Positions 1 to 6,398 of a stretch of 11,305 bases of DNA are shown here, piece after piece. The position numbers were made by a program, and so were the translations under genes. The stretch is from MAG-121220-bin8 sp964433845. GTDB lineage: Bacteria; Bacteroidota; Bacteroidia; Flavobacteriales; Flavobacteriaceae. Each line of letters begins with the position of its first letter. The first letter of the stretch is position 1. The stretch lies in contig CAYSTA010000043.1 in assembly GCA_964433845.1 (NCBI GenBank), forward strand, positions 1 to 11,305. The letters are read 5' to 3'. Below the pieces are notes generated by a model. The model saw nothing but the letters and a program-made list of their open reading frames with translations, was not told the DNA's origin and did not search any database.

Positions 1-374
1 AAAAACATAATAAAATTGTCCTGGCTTGGACAGTACTATGGTTAATAAGCTTTGCCATTTTAGTAGGCGGTCCACATGAATTGTGGGTAAATACGACAAT
101 TACAATTATTGCTGCATTAATAAATTTTATTTTAATTATTGCAATGTTGTATGTGAGTAAAAATCAGTTTGACGATTACGATGAATTTCAAAAAACTATT
201 CAATTAAAAGCCGTAGCTCTAACTTTATTTCTCACTATTTTCATAGGGATTTTTTTGACTGGGGTGCATGAGTCAGGGTTACTTAAATTAGAGCCTCGAA
301 TTCATCATTTAGTAGTTTTTTCAGCTTTAACTTATATATTATCTACGATTTTTATTTTTAAAAAATATCAATGA
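1..374 (+). CDS. Small multi-pass membrane protein, 5'-truncated by window edge
   Basis: The reading frame is open from base 3 to the TGA at 372-374 and has no ATG. The TTG at 81 lies inside a continuous hydrophobic protein, so I treat the gene as entering from the left edge and not as starting there. About 124 residues are visible, with roughly four hydrophobic segments (around bases 15-70, 90-165, 210-275 and 303-360). An acidic, polar loop with the pattern DDYDEFQKTIQLKA lies between the second and third. This pattern and the overlap with a small HTH gene resemble the small membrane proteins (DUF2178-like) that commonly pair with Cro/CI regulators. I do not recognise a specific family. The stop overlaps the next gene's start as ATGA, so the two are probably translationally coupled. 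A role in sensing or modulating the regulator is only inference. Confidence 0.7.
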   Translation, partial: KHNKIVLAWTVLWLISFAILVGGPHELWVNTTITIIAALINFILIIAMLYVSKNQFDDYDEFQKTIQLKAVALTLFLTIFIGIFLTGVHESGLLKLEPRIHHLVVFSALTYILSTIFIFKKYQ

Positions 375-565
375 AAAACAAGGTTAAGGAACTAAGAAAA
401 AATCAAAAATTAACTCAAGAAGAACTGGCAGAGTTAATTGGAATATCGCGTCAAGCTATAAACGCAATTGAAAAAGAAAAATTTGACCCAAGTTTACCCA
501 CTGCATTTAAAATGGCTAAGCTTTTTAAATGTTCTATTGAAGAATTATTTCTTTTTTTAAAATAA
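371..565 (+). CDS. Cro/CI-type (XRE) helix-turn-helix regulator, 64 aa
   Basis: This compact single-domain DNA-binding protein begins KVKELRKNQKLTQEELAELI and continues GISRQAINAIEK. The helix-turn-helix lies at about residues 15-34 (TQEELAELIG, then SRQAINAIE). The C-terminal helices around PSLPTAFKMAKLF and CSIEELF complete the five-helix HTH_3 fold. The length and the ending at -IEELFLFLK are typical of the stand-alone YgzD-like minimal regulators, which have no effector domain. Its ATG overlaps the stop of the upstream membrane protein by four bases, so the pair forms an operon. Its target is not visible. The ABC cluster 51 bases downstream is a candidate, but it appears to have its own promoter. 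The family call is firm and the regulatory target is unknown. Confidence 0.93.
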   Translation: MKNKVKELRKNQKLTQEELAELIGISRQAINAIEKEKFDPSLPTAFKMAKLFKCSIEELFLFLK

Positions 566-580
566 CAGTTATATAATTTA

Positions 581-588
581 TATCTTCG
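581..588 (+). promoter_or_regulatory. Possible Bacteroidota -7 promoter element upstream of ABC cluster
   Basis: TATCTTCG lies 27 bases before the ATG at 616, in the short A+T-rich spacer between the regulator and the ABC ATPase. It resembles the Bacteroidota sigma-ABfr -7 consensus TAnnTTTG with one C for T, and is followed by CACTTC, a frequent transcription-start context. No convincing TTG -33 element is visible, so this is a tentative call. Confidence 0.35.
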
Positions 589-615
589 CACTTCAAAAAT
601 TTTTCAATATTACAA

Positions 616-1491
616 ATGAAATTAACAATCAATAATTTAACTAAAACTTATGGAAATAAAGTAAAAGCTTTAGATAACATAAATTTAAAAATAGGAAAAG
701 GAATGTTTGGTTTATTAGGTCCAAATGGAGCTGGAAAATCAACATTAATGAGAACTATAGCGACCCTACAGTCTCCTGATTCAGGGGAAATTAATTTTAA
801 TGAAATTGACGTTTTAAAAGATCAATTATCATTAAGGAAAATTTTAGGATACCTTCCACAATCTTTTGGAGTCTATCCTAAAATGTCTGCTGAAGAATTG
901 TTGAATTATTTTGCTCTTTTAAAAGGGATTTCTGTAAAAAAAGAAAGAGATAAATTAGTAAATGATCTTTTAGATATTACTAATCTTCAAGATGTTAAAA
1001 AGAAAAATGTAGATGGTTATTCCGGAGGAATGAAACAACGTTTTGGAATAGCTCAATTACTTTTAAATGATCCTAAGTTAATTATTGTAGATGAACCTAC
1101 AGCAGGATTGGATCCAGCGGAAAGACAGAGGTTTTTAAATATTTTAAGAGAAGTTGGAACAAATTGTACTGTAATTTTCTCTACTCATATTGTGGATGAT
1201 GTTAAAGAATTATGTAATGACATGGCCATATTAAACGGAGGAAGAATCTTAAAACATATTAAACCTGTAGAAGCTACTGCAGAAATAAAAAATCAAATAT
1301 GGACAAAGGTTGTTAAAAGAGAGGAATTAGATGAAGCAGAAGTCAATTTTAATATTTTATCATCCAATTATAATATAGATAACACTTTAACTATTAGAGT
1401 TCATTCAGAAAAGAAACCTGCTGCAGGTTTTAAGAAAACAGAACCCCAGTTAGACGATGTTTATTTCATTGCACTAAAAGAGGATCAATAA
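616..1491 (+). CDS. ABC transporter ATP-binding protein (ABC-2 class)
   Basis: This is a 291-residue cytoplasmic ATPase with every canonical nucleotide-binding motif. Walker A is GPNGAGKST (residues 35-43), the Q-loop is at LPQ (80-82), and the ABC signature is YSGGMKQR (135-142). Walker B is LIIVDEP (155-161), the D-loop is AGLDP (163-167), and the switch histidine is in STH (189-191). The C-terminal extension (about 220-291, ending QLDDVYFIAL) is the short tail seen in CcmA/NodI/YhaQ-like ATPases that work with ABC-2 permeases. It should dimerise and power the membrane protein encoded 32 bases downstream, which begins in an ABC-2 permease fold. No Shine-Dalgarno sequence precedes the ATG, as usual for this phylum. 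The transported substrate cannot be read from the sequence. All catalytic residues are intact. Confidence 0.95.
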   Translation: MKLTINNLTKTYGNKVKALDNINLKIGKGMFGLLGPNGAGKSTLMRTIATLQSPDSGEINFNEIDVLKDQLSLRKILGYLPQSFGVYPKMSAEELLNYFALLKGISVKKERDKLVNDLLDITNLQDVKKKNVDGYSGGMKQRFGIAQLLLNDPKLIIVDEPTAGLDPAERQRFLNILREVGTNCTVIFSTHIVDDVKELCNDMAILNGGRILKHIKPVEATAEIKNQIWTKVVKREELDEAEVNFNILSSNYNIDNTLTIRVHSEKKPAAGFKKTEPQLDDVYFIALKEDQ

Positions 1492-1523
1492 TATATCTCA
1501 AAACAAAAAACTCTAAATTATAA

Positions 1524-4500
1524 ATGTTCTTTACTATTTTTTTAAATGAAATAAAGTACTGGTTCGGAAGACCAGCTTTATATATATACATACTTATATT
1601 TCTTTTCATTGCCTTAATGATGTCTGGTTCAGCTGCAGGACTTTTTGACTTCTTGACTGTTACCACAGGTTCTTCAAAAATTGTTAACTCTCCACTAGGA
1701 ATAACGGGATTATTTGGGGGATTAACAGGGTTAATTATTTTTCTTTATCCCTCAATAATTGGAGTGGCTGTATATAGAGATTATAAGAGCGAAATGCATA
1801 CTATTTTATACTCCTACCCTTTTACAAAAGCAGAGTATTTATTTGCCAAGTTTTTTAGTGGAATTTTTATTGTTAATATTATAGTATTAATAACTGGTTT
1901 GGGAATTGCCCTTGGGTTTGTTCTCCCTGGAACAAATCCAGATATAGTGACAGCATTTGATATAAGATCATACTTAGACATTTATCTAATTTATATTCTT
2001 CCTAACATGCTTTTTATGGGAGCTATAGTTTTTGGAATTGTAACCTTTACCAGAAATATCTCAGCTGGGTTTATTACTGTATTAATTTTATTAATATGTC
2101 AAGGATTCCTAGCTAATCTGTTTGATGATCCTGAGAGAAGGTTTATTGCAGCAATTTTAGACCCCTTTGGTGATTCATCAATTTACTATTATACTAGATA
2201 CTGGACAGTTTCAGAACAAAACGAATTCTATCTTCCAATTAAAGGTGTTGTAATTTATAATAGATTGATTTGGGGAGCAGTTGGAATAGCACTTTTCACA
2301 ACCATATATAAGCTGTTTAGGTTTAGTCAAAATGCCTTTACAATTAATTTTAACAAAAAAGATTCTAAAAGAACAACCAAATCAAATTTTGGAGGAATTG
2401 TAAAAATCAACTTACCTAAAATCAATTTTAATTTTTCATTAAGAAATGAGTTGAAATCACTTTGGAAACTATCAAATATTGATTTTTTATTTATTATAAA
2501 AAGCTGGCCTTTTATTTCAATAGTTTTAGTTGGATTATTAATTAATTTAATTGGTCTTTTTGAACTTGGGAATATTTTTGGAACCTCAACCCTTCCTAGA
2601 ACATGGAAGATGTTGAATGCTGGATCACCCTTTACTCTTGTAATTAATATATGTACATTTCTTTATGCAGGTGTTTTAATTCATAGATCTAGAATCTCTA
2701 ATATCAATCAATTAATTGACACTACCCCTACTCCAAACTGGGTTCTGTTAGGCTCTAAGTTCTTAGCGATTTTAAAAATGCAATTAGTGCTTCTTTCTTT
2801 AATAATGATTACAGGATTATTATTTCAAACCTACCAAGGTTTCTATGATTATGAAATAGGTCATTACATTTATGAGTTATTAGTATTAAACCTTATTTAT
2901 TTTATTATTTGGGCCTTTCTAGCATTTCTTATTCAAACTCTAATTAGTAACCCATATGTTGGATTATTTGTAATGATAGTTCTAATGATAGGAATTCCAC
3001 TAACACAATTAGCAGGAATAGAACAATCAATTTTTAAATACAATCAAGGGCCAGGATTTTCATATTCAGACATGAATGGATATGGAGCAAGATTAGGTCC
3101 CTATTTTATATATAATATTTATTGGCTTTGTTTGGGAATAATCTTCTATATTTTGACAGCACTATTTTACATTAGAGGTTTGCCTAAAAATTTCAGGGAA
3201 AAGTTAATAATTGCAAAATCTAGATTTAATGGTAAGTATCCCTTTTTCATATCCATTTTCACAATTATATTCATTTCAATTGGAGGATATATTTATTACA
3301 CAAACAACATATTAAATGACAGAACATCATCTAAAGAAAGAGAAATTGAAACTGTTGAATGGGAGAAGAAATATAAAAAATATGAAAACTACAATCAGCC
3401 CAGAATTGTATCTGTTAATGTAGATGTAAATATTTTTCCTGACTCTAGAGATGTTAATGCCTCAGGCGAGTATACAATGATAAACAAAACAACAGAGCCC
3501 ATTGATAGTATATTTCTAGATCATAATTCAGCTTTAAGCACTTTTAAATTTGATAAAGAAAACTCACTTGTTTCTGAAGACACATTATACAATTTTGATA
3601 TATATAAATTAAAGAAACCATTATTTACTGGAGATACATTAAAATTATCTTTCACAGTTAAAAACAAACCCAATACATTATTGAGAAATAATTCTAATGT
3701 GATTTATAATGGTACGTTTTTAAACAATTCTCTTTTCCCTAGATTAGGTTATAGCGGAGGAGAATTGACTGATGATAAAACAAGAGAAAAATATGATCTT
3801 CCACCTAACAAACTTAAACCACATCCATCAGATTCTACAGCACTAGGAAACACATATATTGCAAAAGATGCTGATTGGATAGATTTTGAGGCTACTGTAA
3901 GTACTTCTAAAGACCAAATTGCAATAGCACCGGGTTATTTACAAAAAGAATGGATTGAAGACGATAGAAGATATTTTCACTACAAAATGGATAGTAAAAT
4001 TTTAAATTTTTATGCATTTAATTCTGCAAAATATGAAGTTGTACAGGATAAATGGAACGATGTTAATCTAGAAATTTATTATCATAAAGATCACGATTAT
4101 AATTTGGACAGAATGATGAAAGGAATGAAAGCAGCATTGGAATATTGTTCAACTAATTTTAGCCCATACCAACATAGACAACTAAGAATTATTGAATTCC
4201 CGAGAACTTCCGGTGGATTTGCACAATCTTTCCCAAACACAGTCCCATTTTCAGAAGATATTGGTTTTATTGCTGATGTTGATGATTCTGAGGAGGGAGG
4301 AAACGACTATGCATTTTTTATAACTGTTCATGAAGTTGCTCATCAATGGTGGGCACATCAAGTCATCGGTGCAGATGTACTGGGAGCAACTGTACTATCA
4401 GAAAGTTTATCTGAATATGTTACTTTAAAAGTTATAGAAAAGGTTAATGGAAAAAAGAAAATGAGAAAGTTTTTAAAAAGATCTCTTGATACATATTTAA

Positions 4501-5225
4501 CATCCCGTACTTTTGAGAGTAAAAGAGAAAATGCGCTTATGTATAATGATGGTCAGGGATATATACGTTATCAAAAAGGATCTTTAATTTTTTATGCATT
4601 AAGTGATTACATTGGAGAGAAAAAGTTAAATAAAGCCTTGAAAAAATATGTGAATAAAGTAGCTTTTCAAGAACCACCATACACTACAACAATAGATCTT
4701 GTCAATCATGTTAAAGAGGTAACACCTGATTCATTAAACTACCTTATTAAAGATATGTTTGAAACCATTACTCTTTACCAAAATAAAATAGTATCTACAG
4801 AATCTAAAAAATTAGAAAATGGAAAATACCAAGTTGATATTGAATTTAAGGTTAGTAAATATAGAAATGACGAGAAAGGAAAGATTTTTTATGGAGATCA
4901 AGAGAGAGATTCAATTTCATTCAAGACTGAAGAAATGAAAAAGCCTGAATATTCGGTATTTTTATCAGATTATATAGATGTTGGAATTTTTGGTGAAGAA
5001 GATGATAAAGAAACAGAGCTATATCTAAAAAAACATAAGATTTCATCGATCAACAATAAGATTTCAATAATTGTAGACAAAGAACCTATTGAGGTAGGAA
5101 TTGACCCTTACAATAAATTAATTGATACAAACTCTGAGGATAACAGAAAAAAAATAAATCAAGAAATTCTGACTGATAAAAATGGAGGTTTAAAAAAAGT
5201 TCCAGAATATACTTCATCTATATAA
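1524..5225 (+). CDS. ABC-2 permease fused to M1-family zinc aminopeptidase domain
   Basis: This 1233-residue protein joins a membrane transporter to a peptidase. The N-terminal part has two ABC-2-like halves: about six hydrophobic segments in residues 15-265, a polar basic linker, and six more in about 319-555. A further transmembrane segment (about 572-597) leads into a soluble region homologous to M1 metallopeptidases. The zinc site is HEVAH (936-940), with the downstream glutamate E960 in LSESLSEY. RYQKG (1015-1019) carries the probable catalytic tyrosine Y1016. The classical GxMEN exopeptidase motif is replaced by SFPNTVPFSED (902-912), whose E911 is at nearly the right distance from the zinc motif. 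The HExxH-to-Glu spacer is 19 residues, not the usual 18; I recall both changes from other ABC-permease/M1 fusions. The ending (VGIDPYNKLID, about 1191-1201) also fits that family. It should pair with the upstream ATPase, with the peptidase probably facing the periplasm. Substrate unknown. Confidence 0.93.
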   Translation: MFFTIFLNEIKYWFGRPALYIYILIFLFIALMMSGSAAGLFDFLTVTTGSSKIVNSPLGITGLFGGLTGLIIFLYPSIIGVAVYRDYKSEMHTILYSYPFTKAEYLFAKFFSGIFIVNIIVLITGLGIALGFVLPGTNPDIVTAFDIRSYLDIYLIYILPNMLFMGAIVFGIVTFTRNISAGFITVLILLICQGFLANLFDDPERRFIAAILDPFGDSSIYYYTRYWTVSEQNEFYLPIKGVVIYNRLIWGAVGIALFTTIYKLFRFSQNAFTINFNKKDSKRTTKSNFGGIVKINLPKINFNFSLRNELKSLWKLSNIDFLFIIKSWPFISIVLVGLLINLIGLFELGNIFGTSTLPRTWKMLNAGSPFTLVINICTFLYAGVLIHRSRISNINQLIDTTPTPNWVLLGSKFLAILKMQLVLLSLIMITGLLFQTYQGFYDYEIGHYIYELLVLNLIYFIIWAFLAFLIQTLISNPYVGLFVMIVLMIGIPLTQLAGIEQSIFKYNQGPGFSYSDMNGYGARLGPYFIYNIYWLCLGIIFYILTALFYIRGLPKNFREKLIIAKSRFNGKYPFFISIFTIIFISIGGYIYYTNNILNDRTSSKEREIETVEWEKKYKKYENYNQPRIVSVNVDVNIFPDSRDVNASGEYTMINKTTEPIDSIFLDHNSALSTFKFDKENSLVSEDTLYNFDIYKLKKPLFTGDTLKLSFTVKNKPNTLLRNNSNVIYNGTFLNNSLFPRLGYSGGELTDDKTREKYDLPPNKLKPHPSDSTALGNTYIAKDADWIDFEATVSTSKDQIAIAPGYLQKEWIEDDRRYFHYKMDSKILNFYAFNSAKYEVVQDKWNDVNLEIYYHKDHDYNLDRMMKGMKAALEYCSTNFSPYQHRQLRIIEFPRTSGGFAQSFPNTVPFSEDIGFIADVDDSEEGGNDYAFFITVHEVAHQWWAHQVIGADVLGATVLSESLSEYVTLKVIEKVNGKKKMRKFLKRSLDTYLTSRTFESKRENALMYNDGQGYIRYQKGSLIFYALSDYIGEKKLNKALKKYVNKVAFQEPPYTTTIDLVNHVKEVTPDSLNYLIKDMFETITLYQNKIVSTESKKLENGKYQVDIEFKVSKYRNDEKGKIFYGDQERDSISFKTEEMKKPEYSVFLSDYIDVGIFGEEDDKETELYLKKHKISSINNKISIIVDKEPIEVGIDPYNKLIDTNSEDNRKKINQEILTDKNGGLKKVPEYTSSI

Positions 5226-5228
5226 ACC

Positions 5229-6319
5229 ATGAAAAGAAGAAAGTTTAATAAAATAGTTTCTTCTCTTTCTTCTGGAATAATTCTGTCAAATGGATATTCC
5301 TGTTCTAATTTAAATAAAGTTGATAAATATGGGATTTCCCTAGCTCAATGGTCATTACACAAAATGATTAAAANNNNNNNNNNNNNNNNNNNNNNNNNNN
5401 NNNNNNNNNNNNNNNNNNNNNNNNNNNNNNNNNNNNNNNNNNNNNNNNNNNNNNNNNNNNNNNNNNNNNNNNNGTTGATAAATATGGGATTTCCCTAGCT
5501 CAATGGTCATTACACAAAATGATTAAAATTGAGAAAACACTTAACCCTATAGATTTTGCACAAAAATCAAAAGAACTTGGATTCGATGCAATTGAATATG
5601 TATCTACTCTTTATAGACCACTATTAGATAAATTATCTATAAAAGAAATAACCAAAAAATTAATAACCAAATCAAAAGAGTATGATGTAAAAAACTTACT
5701 GATTATGGTAGATGATGAAGGTAATTTATCATCAAGTAATTTAAGTGAAATAAAAGAAGCCATTGATAAACATAAGAGATGGATTGAAATGGCAAGTAAA
5801 TTAGAATGTCATTCAGTAAGAGTTAATTTAGAGGGAGAAGATCAGCTTGATAAGTGGAAAAACAACTCAATTAAAGGTTTAAGTCTATTAAGTGAATTTG
5901 CAAGTGATTATAATATTAATATAATAGTAGAGAATCACGGTGGAAATAGCTCAATTGGAAAGGAATTAGCAGAGGTAATTAAAAATGTTAACTTGGATAA
6001 TTGTGGAACTCTCCCTGACTTTGGAAACTTTTGTATAAAAAGAAAAAACGGATCCCTATATGATGGTCCTTGTGACATCGAATATGACAAATATGAGGGA
6101 ATGAGGGACTTAATGCCATACGCTAAAGCAGTAAGTGCTAAGTCCTATGATTTTGATCAATTTGGTAATGAAACCACTATAGATTTTAAAAAAATGATGG
6201 ACATTGTTGAAGAGTTCAATTATAATGGTTATTTAGGCATTGAATACGAAGGAAATAACCATTCTGAAATTGATGGCATTGAATTAACAAAAAAATTAAT
6301 TAAAAAATATAATAGCTAA
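5229..6319 (+). CDS. Sugar phosphate isomerase/epimerase-like TIM-barrel protein, Tat-type signal; split by a false gap
   Basis: The protein belongs to the xylose-isomerase-like TIM-barrel (AP endonuclease 2) family. Its N-terminus, MKRRKFNKIVSS, has a twin-arginine motif (RRKFNK) followed by a hydrophobic stretch, so export through Tat is likely. The cysteine in GYSC could be a weak lipobox but lacks the usual residue three before it. As printed, the gene is broken by 100 Ns. Deleting the Ns plus one copy of the flanking 55-base duplicate gives one in-frame protein of 311 residues, which reads through the family motif ISLAQWSLHK into LDFA-like and GFDAIEYV segments. Likely metal-site residues, in joined numbering, are E183 (VENHGG), D212 (LPDFGNF) and E287 (GYLGIEYEG), with AKSYDFD near 252-258. 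The start is 3 bases after the permease stop, so it is almost certainly co-transcribed with it. The substrate is unknown and a link to the transporter is inference. Confidence 0.88.
5319..5373 (+). repeat. 55-bp end overlap, left copy (assembly)
   Basis: These 55 bases, immediately before the N run, are identical to 5474-5528 immediately after it. They encode codons 31-48 of the isomerase-like gene (VDKYGISLAQWSLHKMIK) plus one base. The identical length, the exact position at both gap edges and the continuous frame after joining indicate one genomic copy seen at the ends of two overlapping contigs. Confidence 0.9.
5374..5473. other. Scaffold gap of exactly 100 Ns
   Basis: There are exactly 100 Ns, a conventional placeholder for a gap of unknown size. 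Because the flanks are duplicates of each other, the true gap length is probably negative (an overlap of 55 bases), with no missing sequence. Since 100 is not a multiple of three, the placeholder also creates a false frameshift and a spurious stop at 5496-5498. Confidence 0.95.
5474..5528 (+). repeat. 55-bp end overlap, right copy (assembly)
   Basis: This is the second copy of the 55 bases at 5319-5373, directly after the Ns. It begins in the same codon phase (GTT GAT AAA) as the left copy and runs on into the rest of the gene, so overlaying the two copies restores the reading frame. Confidence 0.9.
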
Positions 6320-6363
6320 CGTTTTATGTAGACTTAAAGTTTATAATAAATAGATTAAACTTT

Positions 6364-6371
6364 TATATTTG
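6364..6371 (+). promoter_or_regulatory. Likely Bacteroidota -7 promoter element for the adhesin gene
   Basis: TATATTTG is a perfect match to the TAnnTTTG -7 consensus of Bacteroidota. It lies 28 bases before the GTG start at 6399, in the 79-base spacer after the isomerase. I see no clear TTG -33 box at the expected distance, and such an A+T-rich spacer can match by chance. No convincing hairpin terminator is visible in the spacer. Confidence 0.45.
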
Positions 6372-6398
6372 TTAATTGTCAAAAATCAATACATTATA

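Noticed and set aside
81..374. TTG at 81 as the real start of the first gene
   Set aside because: The frame is open and hydrophobic back to base 3, so the start most likely lies outside the window.
1466..1666. Minus-strand frame of 66 codons
   Set aside because: It overlaps the ends of two firmly identified + strand genes and shows no recognisable protein features.
5229..5498. An 89-residue reading frame running through the N block and ending at 5498
   Set aside because: It is created by the 100-N placeholder, which shifts the frame; the stop at 5496-5498 lies out of frame inside the duplicated 55 bases.
5319..5528. The 55-base direct repeat as a target-site duplication, recombination site or real tandem duplication
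   Set aside because: The copies touch the two edges of a 100-N gap exactly and keep one reading frame when merged; contig end overlap explains everything.
6369..6398. TTG at 6369 as the adhesin start
   Set aside because: It would add ten residues ahead of a signal peptide that starts cleanly at GTG 6399, and it overlaps the likely -7 promoter element.
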